A stretch of 64,000 nucleotides of DNA from Cyanobacteriota bacterium (GCA_026389335.1 JAPLIB010000151.1:1-64000), one strand, 5' to 3'; shown: positions 8,507 to 26,835, counted from the stretch's first letter. The notes: generated by a model not told the origin, from the sequence alone. Numbers and translations: made by a program.

Positions 8507-9742
8507 TCAGGGCTTGTCGCTGCCGGCCATGAGGCGCTGTTGCTTCTCTCCTCCGAGGCGCTCGCGCAGGCGCCGCAGCAGATCAGGGATCTCCTCGGCC
8601 CAGGGGCTGGCGACCAGAGCGGCCCGCAGCTCCTGCTCGCTCACCTCGCCATCGAGTCCGTTGGCGTTGTGGCCGGGAAACCAGTGCCCCCCCTCCCCCA
8701 GCAGGCCGTAGCGGGCCCGGCAGTAGGCCTCCAGGCCCCAGGCCTCGAGCAGGTTGTGCAGCCAGAGCAGCAGCGGCAGGTTGAGGCCGCCGGGGGTGGC
8801 CTCCCACGCCGGCAGCCCCTGCTCCCAGCTGGCCAGCCAGCGCGGGTCCAGGGCCTGGCGGCGGGCCGCCTCCAGGCGCTCCAGGATCGGCGGCAGCAGC
8901 TGGCTGGCCTGGGGCAGCAAGGCCACAGGGTCAAGGTGACGATCAAAGTCGCTGAGCCGCGCTGCGCCGACGCTGATCGTGTGAATGCCCGGGGCCGAGA
9001 GGCAGAAGAGATCGTTGAAGACGATCGGATGCAGCGGCTCGCAGAGCGCGCTGAAGCGCGGTGCCGGGGTGTGCAGATGGCCGCCCTTGTCGGTGGGGCT
9101 GATCACGAACACCCCCATGTCGTGGGCCATGGCCGCCTCCACGGCAGGAAGGTTGTCCTGGCGGATGAAGTACCAGTGGAGATTGATGTAGTCGAAGTCG
9201 TCGCTCGCGATCGCCGCGAGAATCACCGGTAAGGACGCATGGGTGGACAGACCGATGTGCCCCAGCCGGCCGGCGGCCTGCCAGCGCCGGGCCACCGCCA
9301 GGCAGCCTCCCGGCCGCAACACCTGCTCCAGCAGCTCGGCGTTGTTGACCCCATGGAATGCCAACAGATCAAGGCGCTCACCGCGGGCCTCGAGGCCCAG
9401 CCGCTCCACACTGAGGGCGAGTTGCTGCTCGAACACCGCCGGATCGGGTTGGGGCGGCAGCTTGGTCTGCAGGATGCGCTGCGGATCGGGCACCTCCCCC
9501 AGCAGCCAGCCCAGCTGGCGCTCGGAGCTGCCGTAGCCACGGGCGGTTTCGATGTGATGGGCACCGATCGCCACGGCCCGCTCGAGGATGGTGCGCAGGT
9601 TGTCCTGGCTGGCGGCGGTGATCTCGGCCGGCGGCAGGTCGCTCCAACTCTGCTGAAAGCGCATGCCCCCCAGGGAGAGAACCGGCATCGCCAGCTCAGT
9701 GCGGCCGAAACGACGGGTCGGGAGCGTCAAGGGCGCGGCCAA
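8507..9742 (-). CDS. Aldo/keto reductase family protein
   Basis: A 411-residue protein with an N-terminal AKR barrel: RRFGRTELAMPVLSLGGMR, the ARGYGSSERQLG tyrosine segment (catalytic Tyr region), a lysine in LQTKLPPQP, LDLLAFHGVN, and GHIGLSTHAS. The last 130 residues form an extension; related proteins often carry a cysteine-rich ferredoxin-like tail there, but here only one cysteine remains (EAYCRARYG). The ferredoxin gene directly upstream (3-nt gap, same strand) might supply that electron-transfer part in trans. The substrate is unknown. Confidence 0.85.
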   Translation of the reverse strand: MAAPLTLPTRRFGRTELAMPVLSLGGMRFQQSWSDLPPAEITAASQDNLRTILERAVAIGAHHIETARGYGSSERQLGWLLGEVPDPQRILQTKLPPQPDPAVFEQQLALSVERLGLEARGERLDLLAFHGVNNAELLEQVLRPGGCLAVARRWQAAGRLGHIGLSTHASLPVILAAIASDDFDYINLHWYFIRQDNLPAVEAAMAHDMGVFVISPTDKGGHLHTPAPRFSALCEPLHPIVFNDLFCLSAPGIHTISVGAARLSDFDRHLDPVALLPQASQLLPPILERLEAARRQALDPRWLASWEQGLPAWEATPGGLNLPLLLWLHNLLEAWGLEAYCRARYGLLGEGGHWFPGHNANGLDGEVSEQELRAALVASPWAEEIPDLLRRLRERLGGEKQQRLMAGSDKP

Positions 9743-9744
9743 GG

Positions 9745-10218
9745 TCAGGGGAGCTGGATCGCTGCGGCCATCAACGCCGTGCTGGCACGGGGCAGGGTGC
9801 GCTTCGGCCGTGCCGGTGAGGGCACACCCAGGGGCAGGATCTCCTGCTGCTCCAGCTGGGCCTCGAGGGCCGGCAACTGCTCATACGCCACCCAGTGAAT
9901 GCAGTCCACCGGACAGGTATCGATCGCCTCCTGAATGCGATCGGTGCTGTCGCCGTCCTGGCGGATCGCCCGAGAGCGGCCCCAGGTGGACTCCACCAGA
10001 AAGGTGTTGCAGGCCACATGGGCGCAGTAGCGGCAGCCGATGCAGACCGCTTCATCCACCCAGACAGCCTTCTGCCGCAAGGCCCCACCCAGCACAGGTT
10101 CCAGACCGGTGGGCCCTGAGCCCGGCCCTGGGCTCACGACACGAAAGGCCAGGGCTGGATCCGTAACGAAAGATCCAGCTGCAGCCAGGGGATCAGCTGG
10201 ATCGGGGAGGGAGGCCAA
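9745..10218 (-). CDS. Single-cluster 4Fe-4S ferredoxin
   Basis: A 157-residue protein with one bacterial-type 4Fe-4S site: CIGCRYCAHVAC plus CPVDCIHW. An N-terminal extension of about 50 residues and a C-terminal tail of about 45 residues flank the domain. It lies immediately before the aldo/keto reductase and after the Ycf35-like gene on the same strand. Similar proteins occur in cyanobacteria and plastid-related lineages. It is likely an electron carrier for a neighbouring reaction; the partner is not shown by the sequence. Confidence 0.85.
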   Translation of the reverse strand: MASLPDPADPLAAAGSFVTDPALAFRVVSPGPGSGPTGLEPVLGGALRQKAVWVDEAVCIGCRYCAHVACNTFLVESTWGRSRAIRQDGDSTDRIQEAIDTCPVDCIHWVAYEQLPALEAQLEQQEILPLGVPSPARPKRTLPRASTALMAAAIQLP

Positions 10219-10236
10219 GGGGGACAGTGCAGCGGT

Positions 10237-10629
10237 TCAGCGATCCCAACGGGTGACCACCAGTTCGATGCTGCCATCGAGCTGGTTGGTCTGCTCATTC
10301 ACCTCGAAGCCCTCCTCAGCGCTGGCGGCCAGAATCGTGCGCAGGGCATAGCGCTGGTGCAGCTGGGCCAGAAAGCGCTCGACCGGCACGGGCTGCTTCC
10401 ACAGATCCAGGTCGGTCACCAGCTCATAGCTGCCGCTATCGGCATTGAGACGGAAACCGATGTCGGCGCCGCCCTCCTGGGCGATCGCCAGCTCGGCGGT
10501 CACGGTCTGGCCGCGATAGCCGCGCACCTGCTGGCTGCCCTCCTGGGGCGGATGGCCCAGATCGGTGAGGGCGGCCACCAGGGTCTGGCGATCGCGCAAC
10601 TCGGTGGTGACAGTGCTGAAGTGCGACAT
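10237..10629 (-). CDS. ycf35: DUF1257 protein (Ycf35 homologue)
   Basis: A 130-residue protein beginning MSHFSTVTTELRDRQTLVAAL, the typical start of DUF1257/Ycf35, which is encoded in some algal plastids and in cyanobacteria. The rest is an alpha/beta protein without membrane segments or metal motifs. The function is not established. It lies 18 nt upstream of the ferredoxin gene and downstream of a DUF2997 protein, a conserved association that hints at a shared process. Confidence 0.85.
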   Translation of the reverse strand: MSHFSTVTTELRDRQTLVAALTDLGHPPQEGSQQVRGYRGQTVTAELAIAQEGGADIGFRLNADSGSYELVTDLDLWKQPVPVERFLAQLHQRYALRTILAASAEEGFEVNEQTNQLDGSIELVVTRWDR

Positions 10630-10697
10630 CGGATCAGGGAAAACAAAAGATCAGGACAGTGGGGACAGGCTGGTGGGCTGAGTGCACGCCGCCGGAT

Positions 10698-10913
10698 TCA
10701 GGACGAACGCGGTAGGCCCAGGGCCTGATGCTCGTGCGCCGGGAGTTGCTGGCTCTGGAAGGCCTCGGCGGTGCTCCGCCGCTGCTGCACATGGCCAAGG
10801 CGGGCCTCGATCCGTTCAGTCAACGGCTCACAGCCCGTGCCCTGCACTCCTTCCACCAGCTCCTCCACCAACCCATCGGGCCGGATCCGGAAGCGGATGG
10901 TGCGCTGGGCCAT
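10698..10913 (-). CDS. DUF2997 family protein
   Basis: A 71-residue protein. The start MAQRTIRFRIRPDGLVEELVEGV and the G-x-x-C segment GTGCEPLTERIEARLG match the small DUF2997 family, which is habitually found next to DUF1257/Ycf35 genes. I use the ATG at 10913 instead of the longer track ORF, because the 22 extra residues show no similarity and the shorter form leaves a normal gap to the HEAT-repeat gene. Confidence 0.75.
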   Translation of the reverse strand: MAQRTIRFRIRPDGLVEELVEGVQGTGCEPLTERIEARLGHVQQRRSTAEAFQSQQLPAHEHQALGLPRSS

Positions 10914-10975
10914 ACCCGATACCAACACGGAATGGCACAAGGTTAACGAGGTTGCTCCGGCGGTGGAGCCACCGG

Positions 10976-11788
10976 TCATTGCAGCAGTCCTTCATCCACC
11001 AGCGTCTGCAACCGTTCGAGCACCTCGGGCTGCTCCAGCTGCTCGAGGGCCAGGCGGGCCTCGTCGCGCACGCTGGGCTCGGCATCGTGGAGCATGGCGT
11101 GCAACAGCGATTCCACCACCTCCTGCTGACGGGGTTCAACCAGATCGGCATAGAGGCGGCCCAGCCCCCAGGCGCTGTTGCTGCGCACCGCCGGCTCACT
11201 GTCGATCCGCAGGCTGAGCAGCAGCTGGGAGGCGGCCGGATCGGCCTTGGCCGGCCCCGTACCGCCGGCATCCGCCAGCGAGCTCGCCGCCCAGAGGCGC
11301 ACGGCCGCCACATCCACCTGCAGGGAGCGAATCAGGGGATTGAGCACCGGAGCCTCGGGGTAATTGCCCAGGCTCCAGGCCACGGCCTTGCGCACGTAGC
11401 CGTTGTCATCGCCGGCCAGCAGGGCCAGCAAGGGCTCAACCCCGAGCGGATGGGGGTTGCGACCGAGGGCATAGACGGCACTCATCCGCAGAATCGGACA
11501 GCTGGCCGCCAGCAGGGGCAGCAGCAAGGGCACGGCCCGGGGATCCCGGTGTTCGCAGAAAATGCGCAGACCCTGCAGGCGCTGCTCCTGGGAACCGCTC
11601 AGCCAGGCGATGCCGGCATCACATTCGGCGGCCACCGCGTGGGCGCTCGGCGCAGCGGCATCGAGCTCATCAAGCGGGTCGCCCAGCAGCTCCTGCGCCA
11701 GCTCCAGGGCAAGCACCTCCGGATCGAGCACCAGATCGCCGGAGCTGTCAGGGAAAGGCAACGGATAAGGCTGGGCGTCGTCCGGCAT
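10976..11788 (-). CDS. HEAT-repeat protein
   Basis: A 270-residue all-helical protein with several HEAT/PBS-lyase-like repeats: for example AVYALGRNPHPLGVEPLLAL, AVAWSLGNYPEAPVLNPLI, AASSLADAGG and SAWGLGRLYADLVEP. Such repeats bind other proteins; in cyanobacteria they include phycobilin lyase subunits and general scaffolds. It lies at the head of the DUF2997-DUF1257-ferredoxin-AKR run. I see no active-site motif. A scaffold role for this cluster is an inference. Confidence 0.8.
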   Translation of the reverse strand: MPDDAQPYPLPFPDSSGDLVLDPEVLALELAQELLGDPLDELDAAAPSAHAVAAECDAGIAWLSGSQEQRLQGLRIFCEHRDPRAVPLLLPLLAASCPILRMSAVYALGRNPHPLGVEPLLALLAGDDNGYVRKAVAWSLGNYPEAPVLNPLIRSLQVDVAAVRLWAASSLADAGGTGPAKADPAASQLLLSLRIDSEPAVRSNSAWGLGRLYADLVEPRQQEVVESLLHAMLHDAEPSVRDEARLALEQLEQPEVLERLQTLVDEGLLQ

Positions 11789-11814
11789 GGGGCGAACCAG
11801 GTTCGCTGATTCTC

Positions 11815-11940
11815 TCAGCCCACCGGTGCCGGCGCCGCCATATCACCGGGAAGCCAGATGCGAGCACTCACGGCAAACAGGGCCAGGCCGAACATCAGCA
11901 CGATCGCGGCCGGCAGCAGGGTGGAGCGAAAGAACTGCAC
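11815..11940 (-). CDS. Small single-pass membrane protein (41 aa)
   Basis: Too short for the ORF track. From GTG at 11940 the frame reads VQFFRSTLLPAAIVLMFGL and continues into one transmembrane helix followed by SARIWLPGDMAAPAPVG and a stop. The hydrophobic core is uninterrupted and the codon use is like that of neighbours. It lies 26 nt upstream of the HEAT-repeat gene in the same orientation, so it could lead that operon. No Shine-Dalgarno is evident. The family is not named, but small proteins of this look occur in picocyanobacteria. Confidence 0.5.
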   Translation of the reverse strand: MQFFRSTLLPAAIVLMFGLALFAVSARIWLPGDMAAPAPVG

Positions 11941-12252
11941 GGCGCCAGGATTCAGTGAAATTCATTCTGACCGGTGGAGGGTCCCCCTGGCCCACTTGCT
12001 CTAGCAGGCAATAACTGGCACGGCGGCGGCCAAGCGCCCTCCACGAGCCTGTGGCGACCGGCCCTCAGGGAGAACAGGCCCTTGCTCAGCGCGAAGACCG
12101 CATCCGTTTCAGCTTGTCCGTACCGAAGTTGATCCCGGGTGCAGGGCAGCGCTGATGTTGCAGCGCAGCGCGGCCCACCCCTCCGCCTTTGTGGGCGAGG
12201 ATCGGCGCGCACCTGGCTCCTAGCGTTCACCCCAGACACCGTCCGCTGCCTG
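11941..12252. other. Divergent intergenic region
   Basis: About 310 nt between the 41-aa membrane ORF (minus) and the AmpG-like gene (plus). No ORF here is convincing. It must contain promoters for both directions, but I cannot point to reliable -10/-35 elements. Confidence 0.4.
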
Positions 12253-13572
12253 ATGGCCCGTAGCCCTGAAACCGCGCCACCCCAGGCCCACCTGCCGGCC
12301 GCGGCACCGGGAAATGAACGGCAGCGGCTGGTGGCCGTGGCTGCAGAGGGCCTCGCCAGTGGCGCCCCCTTGAACATGGGCGGAAAGTTGCTGCAGGGCT
12401 GGCTGGCCAGCAGTGGCGTGCCCCTGGAGCTGATCGGGGTGATCCCGCAGCTGGCGGGGCTGCCCTATGCGTTCAAGTTCCTCTGGGCGCCGCTGCTGGA
12501 TCGCTGGCCGATCACCCGGCCCGATCGCCGCCGGGGCTGGATGCTGGTGCTGCAGCTTTGCCTGGTGGTGGTGCTGCTGCTGCTGGCCCTGGTTGCCACC
12601 CAGGCGCCCACGGCCGGCAGCCTGAAGCTGATCACGCTGATGGCCCTGGTGTTGGCCGCCGCCAGCGCCACCCAGGACATCGTGATCGATGCCTACCGCA
12701 CCGATCTGCTGCCGGAGAATGAGCGCGGCCAGGGCGCCGCCACCCACAACTTCGCCTACCGCACCGGCATGTTGCTGGTGAGCTCCGGCGGCTTCCTGCT
12801 GGCGGGCCGCTTCGGTTGGCCGGCCGCCTTCATCGGCTGTGCCGCACTGATGCTCCTGGTGGTGCCGTTCACGCTCGCGGCCCCCACCCTCAATCCGGTG
12901 CAGCATCCCGTCACCAGCCTGCGCCAGGCGGTGGTGGGGCCGGCCCGGGAGTTTCTGCGCCGCACCGGCGTCAACCAGGCGCCATGGTTGCTGATGTTGG
13001 TGCTGTTCTATCGCTGGCCCGATGGCCTGCTGGCCGCGCTCTCGATCGCCTTCCTCAAGCAGGAGGGCTTCAGCGACGCCCAGATCGGCCTGCTGGATGG
13101 CGGCTGGGCCATTGCCGCCACGATGATCGGCACCGTGATCGGCGGCGTGCTGTTCGCCCGGCTGGGCATCAACCGCTGCCTATGGCTCTTCGCCGCGGTG
13201 GGGGCGGCCGGAAACCTCGGCTACGCCGCCCTGGCGCGCTTCGGTGGCGGCCTGCCGGGGCTGATGGCAGCCGTGAGCTTGGAGAACATCTCCAGCGGCA
13301 TGGTGGGAGCCGGGTTCGTCGCCCTGCTGATGAGTCTGTGCAATCCCCGTTTCTCGGCCACCCAGTACGCCCTGCTCTCCGGGGTCTACGCCTTCAGTCG
13401 CACCCTGCTGGCCCTGCCCTCCGGCTGGCTGGCGCTGCGGCTGGGCTGGAGTGGCTACTTCCTGGCCACGGCCCTGGCGGCCCTGCCGGCTTTCCTGTTG
13501 ATGGCCCGCCTGGTGCCCTGGAACGGAGACAGGTGCCTCGGGGCCTTTGATCCCGCCCGCGACGCCACCTGA
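12253..13572 (+). CDS. AmpG-like MFS permease
   Basis: A 439-residue polytopic membrane protein with about 12 hydrophobic helices. ASATQDIVIDAYRTDLL and LMSLCNPRFSATQYALLSG are signature segments of AmpG, the muropeptide (anhydro-MurNAc-GlcNAc) importer used in cell-wall recycling. The ORF track extends 114 nt upstream; I use the ATG at 12253 since the upstream part has no helix or similarity. It converges on rlmN with 19 nt between stops. The substrate is inferred by family only. Confidence 0.82.
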   Translation: MARSPETAPPQAHLPAAAPGNERQRLVAVAAEGLASGAPLNMGGKLLQGWLASSGVPLELIGVIPQLAGLPYAFKFLWAPLLDRWPITRPDRRRGWMLVLQLCLVVVLLLLALVATQAPTAGSLKLITLMALVLAAASATQDIVIDAYRTDLLPENERGQGAATHNFAYRTGMLLVSSGGFLLAGRFGWPAAFIGCAALMLLVVPFTLAAPTLNPVQHPVTSLRQAVVGPAREFLRRTGVNQAPWLLMLVLFYRWPDGLLAALSIAFLKQEGFSDAQIGLLDGGWAIAATMIGTVIGGVLFARLGINRCLWLFAAVGAAGNLGYAALARFGGGLPGLMAAVSLENISSGMVGAGFVALLMSLCNPRFSATQYALLSGVYAFSRTLLALPSGWLALRLGWSGYFLATALAALPAFLLMARLVPWNGDRCLGAFDPARDAT

Positions 13573-13591
13573 GCAGGCCACCCCAGGCGGA

Positions 13592-19090
<5,499 letters not shown>

Positions 19091-19183
19091 TCAGCGTGGT
19101 CAGCGCGCAATGAAGAAAATCTGGGAAGGAAGCTGGGGGGAACCCACGGCGTCGTGACGCCGATCACGGTCAGGTAGCGGTGC

Positions 19184-21088
19184 TCATGCGGCGGCCACGG
19201 AAGCAATGATCGTGCTGTTAATGACGACACGACCGACGGTGGTGAGCAGATAGCGACTGATCAGGGCACCGTCTTCATCGAAACGGTCACGGCGATATTT
19301 CCACTGCTCGACGCGGGTGCCGTCGCTGAGGGTTTCGGCCGATTGCGGCTCCTGGTCCTCGTCGTCGCTTTCAACCTCGCCGGTGAACCGCACCCAGATC
19401 CAGTCATGCAGGGTGAGGTACTTCTCCTCAAAGGCAGCGATCACATCGTCGAGGTCGGCGAAACTGCGGCTGCGATCTCCATAAGCAGGACGTTTGGCAC
19501 CAGGCTGCTCGGCGGTGAGGTAATAAGCACCGAGCACCATGTCCTGGGACGGCGTGATGATCGGCTCGCCGGTGGCGGGCGAAAGGATGTTGTTACTGGC
19601 CAGCATCAACATGCGAGCTTCCGTCTGCGCCTCGATCGCCAGAGGCACGTGCACGGCCATCTGGTCACCGTCAAAGTCAGCGTTGAAGGCCGGGCACACC
19701 AAGGGGTGGAGCTGGATGGCCCGACCATCGACAAGCTTGGGCTCGAAGGCCTGGATACCGAGGCGGTGCAGCGTCGGAGCCCGGTTGAGCAGGATCGGAT
19801 GGCCTTCGATCACCTCCTGAAGCACCTGCATCACTTCGTCGTCGGCACGCTGGATCAGCTTCTTGGCAGCCTTGATGTTGTTGACGATGTTCTGGCGAAT
19901 CAGGCGATGGATCACGAAAGGCTGGAACAGCTCGATCGCCATTTCCTTCGGCAGACCGCACTGGTGCATCTTGAGCTTGGGGCCCACCACGATCACCGAA
20001 CGGCCGGAGTAGTCGACCCGCTTGCCGAGCAGGTTCTGGCGGAAGCGACCCTGCTTGCCCTCGATGATATCGCTGAGCGACTTCAGGGCCCGATTGTTGG
20101 CGCCGACCACGGTGCGGCCGCGGCGACCGTTGTCAATCAAGGCATCGACCGCCTCCTGCAGCATCCGTTTCTCGTTGCGGACAATGATCTCGGGAGCGAG
20201 GATCTCCTGCAGACGCGCCAAGCGGTTGTTGCGGTTGATCACCCGCCGGTAGAGATCGTTGAGGTCGCTGGTGGCGAAACGGCCGCCATCAAGCTGCACC
20301 ATCGGCCGCAGATCGGGCGGAATCACCGGGATCACATCCAGCACCATCCACTCGGGGCGGGCGTTGGTGGCGATGAAGTTGTCGATCACGCGCAGGCGCT
20401 TGATCAGCTTGGCCCGCTTCTGACCCTTGCTGGCGGCGATTTCCTCACGCAGCTGCTCCGCAATCGCAGTGAGTTCAAGGTCTTCAAGTAACTGCTTGAG
20501 CGCCTCGGCACCGATGCCGACAACGGGCTCATTCTCAATCTCGGAATCTTCGGCGAAGATCTGGTCTTCGATTTCAAGCCACTCATCTTCGGTGAGCAGC
20601 TGCTTGTAGGTAAGATCTTTATGGTCGCCCGCGTCGAGCACCACGTAGCAGTTGAAGTAGACGATCTGCTCCACATCCCGCAAGGGCATGTCAAGCAGAA
20701 TCGCCACATAGCTGGGAATCCCCTTCAGATACCAGACGTGGGACACCGGCGCCGCCAGCTTGATGAAGCCCATGCGATGGCGACGCACCCGGCTCTCGGT
20801 GACCTCAACGCCGCAGCGCTCACAGACAATGCCGCGGTGGCGCACCCGCTTGTATTTGCCGCAATGGCATTCCCAGTCCTTGGAAGGGCCGAAGATCTTC
20901 TCGCAGAACAGCCCGTCCATTTCGGGCTTGAGGGTGCGGTAGTTGATCGTCTCCGGCTTGGTGACTTCACCCACCACCTGACCGTTGGGCAGGGTGCGCT
21001 GGCCCCACTGCATGATCCGCTCGGGGGAAGCGAGCGTGATCTTCACGTAGTCGAAGTGGTTTTCGGTGCGGAGATTGCTGTTGGACAT
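19184..21088 (-). CDS. rpoC1: RNA polymerase gamma subunit (RpoC1)
   Basis: A 634-residue subunit equal to the N-terminal half of beta-prime, split from RpoC2 as in all cyanobacteria. The zinc-binding region reads [19 protein letters not shown], and the catalytic Mg-binding motif is [12 protein letters not shown] near residue 468. The start is placed at [17 protein letters not shown]; the 13 extra residues in the ORF track are not part of the family. It lies 73 nt after rpoB, with a hairpin in the gap. Confidence 0.97.
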   Translation of the reverse strand: MSNSNLRTENHFDYVKITLASPERIMQWGQRTLPNGQVVGEVTKPETINYRTLKPEMDGLFCEKIFGPSKDWECHCGKYKRVRHRGIVCERCGVEVTESRVRRHRMGFIKLAAPVSHVWYLKGIPSYVAILLDMPLRDVEQIVYFNCYVVLDAGDHKDLTYKQLLTEDEWLEIEDQIFAEDSEIENEPVVGIGAEALKQLLEDLELTAIAEQLREEIAASKGQKRAKLIKRLRVIDNFIATNARPEWMVLDVIPVIPPDLRPMVQLDGGRFATSDLNDLYRRVINRNNRLARLQEILAPEIIVRNEKRMLQEAVDALIDNGRRGRTVVGANNRALKSLSDIIEGKQGRFRQNLLGKRVDYSGRSVIVVGPKLKMHQCGLPKEMAIELFQPFVIHRLIRQNIVNNIKAAKKLIQRADDEVMQVLQEVIEGHPILLNRAPTLHRLGIQAFEPKLVDGRAIQLHPLVCPAFNADFDGDQMAVHVPLAIEAQTEARMLMLASNNILSPATGEPIITPSQDMVLGAYYLTAEQPGAKRPAYGDRSRSFADLDDVIAAFEEKYLTLHDWIWVRFTGEVESDDEDQEPQSAETLSDGTRVEQWKYRRDRFDEDGALISRYLLTTVGRVVINSTIIASVAAA

Positions 21089-21130
21089 GGCGGCGGACTG
21101 GCGGTGAGAGGGGAAAGCGTGAGGCAATCA

Positions 21131-21149
21131 GGCCCCGCCTAGCGGGGCC
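21131..21149. repeat. Perfect 8-bp hairpin in the rpoB-rpoC1 gap
   Basis: GGCCCCGC-CTA-GCGGGGCC. Very stable GC stem with a 3-nt loop, about 42 nt upstream of the rpoC1 start. There is no U-tract, so it would not stop transcription as an intrinsic terminator. It may mark an RNA-processing or attenuation site that sets rpoB:rpoC1 ratios. A longer relative occurs at 26771-26800. Confidence 0.6.
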
Positions 21150-21161
21150 CCCGAGCGGCGA

Positions 21162-24452
<3,291 letters not shown>

Positions 24453-24812
24453 ACGGTGAACCTGCGGGACGGATGGACGGGGCCTGGAGCGGAGGTCGAC
24501 CGGCGGGGCCGGCGTTGAGACTGGACCGGCGGATAGTCCGGGGCCAGCTCTGGTCATGCGAAGAGGCGCATCAGCCCCGACCGATCCCCCTGGCAGGCAG
24601 GGGAAGGAGGAAGGGGCGTGCGCCTATCGAGCTCGCCGCGAGGAGAGCAGGGTCATGACGAACAGTCGCCTTTTGTTCTCTGATGGCAGGGGTGCTGCCA
24701 TACGGTTGGAGAGCAAGGTTGCTGCCGCGGGTTGGGAAGGCAGGGATACTGCCGTAATCGACGGTGCCGTAATCGACAAAGGGAGCGTTTCCACTTCCAG
24801 GCCAATGAACCA
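24453..24812. promoter_or_regulatory. rpoB upstream region with tandem palindromes and direct repeats
   Basis: No gene fits here. Two short hairpins with the same arms, GGCAG-N5-CTGCC, lie at 24685-24699 and 24739-24753, and each is followed by a similar ATA/GTA. Overlapping the second, GCCGTAATCGAC is repeated (24751-24762 and 24766-24777) with 3 nt between copies. Being just upstream of rpoB and downstream of tatD in the same orientation, they could be operator sites or leader RNA structures. Confidence 0.45.
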
Positions 24813-25703
24813 TCATACAACGTCGTTGGACAGCCTGAACAGCCTGTGGGCGTTGGTGGTGCTGGCGCGGGCCACCTGCTCCAGGCTTTCGCCGCGCAGC
24901 TCGGCGACGCGCTCGGCGACGCTGAGCACATACGCCGGCTCGTTGCGCTTGCCGCGGCGGGGCACCGGTGCCAGGAAGGGGCAGTCGGTTTCCACCAGAT
25001 AGCGATCGGCGGGCACCTGGCGGGCGCATTGATGGGTGGCCTCGGCCTTGAGAAAGGTGACGGTGCCACTGAAGCTGATGTAAAAACCCAACGCCAGGAA
25101 GGCCTCCATCTCGGCCGGAGTGCCACCCCAGCAATGCATCACTCCCCCAGGACAGCGGCCTGAGGCCCCTCGGGATCGCAGCTCAACCAGCATGGGCTCA
25201 GCCGCATCGCGGCAGTGAATGATCACCGGCAGATCCAGCTCCAGAGCCAGATCCAGCTGGGGCCGCAGCATCTGCAACTGCTCCTCCAGATTGCTTTGGC
25301 GGAACAGATCCAGGCCCAGTTCACCGATGGCCACAACGCGTCGATCGGCCTGGGCGGCCTGGCGCAGCACCGCCACGGTGTCGCTCTGCCAGTGGCCGCT
25401 GTCGAGCGGGTGGACGCCGACTGCGTAGCGCAGCTCCGGAAAGCGATCGGCCAGAGCCCGGATCGCCGGGATTTCAGCCGGCTCGACGCAGGCATGCACC
25501 AGGGCGGTGACCCCGGCCTCGCGCCAACGGGCACTGACGGCATCGAGGTCGTCGTCGAAGTTACGGAAGATGAGATGGCAGTGGCTGTCCACCAGAGGGG
25601 CCATCGGCCTGGGAGCTGGCAGCGGCGTCTCAGCCAGCTGGTTGCCTGGAACCGGGGCCGCGTCGGCGAGGGGCAACGGGGAGAGGGGCGGGCCGCTGGC
25701 CAT
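24813..25703 (-). CDS. tatD: TatD-family metal-dependent hydrolase
   Basis: A TatD-type TIM-barrel nuclease/hydrolase. Metal ligands sit in VDSHCHL, GELGLDLF, IIHCRDAAEPM, MHCWGG and VETDCPFLAP. These enzymes act as 3-prime to 5-prime DNA exonucleases and deoxyadenosine/D-aminoacyl-tRNA-type hydrolases in other bacteria. The start is uncertain: ATG at 25775, 25703 and 25604 are all in frame, the last giving the minimal family length (263 aa). The upstream part is Pro-rich. Placement between rpsT and rpoB is typical of picocyanobacteria. Confidence 0.88.
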   Translation of the reverse strand: MASGPPLSPLPLADAAPVPGNQLAETPLPAPRPMAPLVDSHCHLIFRNFDDDLDAVSARWREAGVTALVHACVEPAEIPAIRALADRFPELRYAVGVHPLDSGHWQSDTVAVLRQAAQADRRVVAIGELGLDLFRQSNLEEQLQMLRPQLDLALELDLPVIIHCRDAAEPMLVELRSRGASGRCPGGVMHCWGGTPAEMEAFLALGFYISFSGTVTFLKAEATHQCARQVPADRYLVETDCPFLAPVPRRGKRNEPAYVLSVAERVAELRGESLEQVARASTTNAHRLFRLSNDVV

Positions 25704-25775
25704 GGGCGGGGAGGTGAAGAAATGGTGAGCCGCTGGCTGGGAAGCCCTGGGGCTAACGACGTCAGAATCAGGCAT

Positions 25776-26417
25776 CGCATGATCACCTGATCTGGCAGCG
25801 GCTGGCCCCTTGATAGACGCCCTCAACACAATCTGGGGGTCACCCCAGGATCTGATCAAGGGGGAACGGGGATGCTTCCCAGGCTGTGCTCGCCAGCAGG
25901 CCCAGAACCAGCAGGACTCCCATACCGCTGCACCACCGACCCGCTGATCAGGAGGTGCGCCCAACCTCTGGCAATGGCTGGTCGCAACACGATCAGATGC
26001 AGATGCCTACGTTTCGGGAGGGTAAGCGGCCGAACCAACGGAGCAACCGGGGTTTGAATACTGAACCACCAGCATCAACCGCGCCAGAGCATCAGGTCGC
26101 ATGGATCAAGCATGGAGCCGATCGCGAAAGAAAGCTGGCTCTTGCAAGCCTTCCTACCAGTAGCGCGCAAAACAAAAAGCCCGAAGGCCAAATCCAGCAC
26201 CTGGATTGACCTGGCCGAAACCATTGTCCAGGGTCCCGGCTTGCCACTCCCCGATAGGGCCGGCTAGCACATGAACGAACAAGTACCAGGTAAACCGAGT
26301 ACAGCTTCCAGATCAAGGCCTGCCCGACACGTCACCAAAGGCGTTCGGGCGGCTAGCGATAAGGCCCGGCACCCGAAACGGCCAGGCCCGTTGAGTCAGA
26401 GCTTGAGGCGCTGGCCT
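25776..26417. other. Gene-free spacer between tatD and rpsT
   Basis: About 640 nt. The ORFs 25886..26209 plus and 26092..26316 minus have no domain, low-complexity composition and no ribosome binding site. A short palindrome (AACGG/CCGTT on the minus strand, near 26376-26393) follows rpsT but has no T-tract. I see nothing else assignable. Confidence 0.5.
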
Positions 26418-26800
<383 letters not shown>

Positions 26801-26835
26801 TAGCCTCGGATTTCCCAGCCCCAGCCCCCTTGAGC

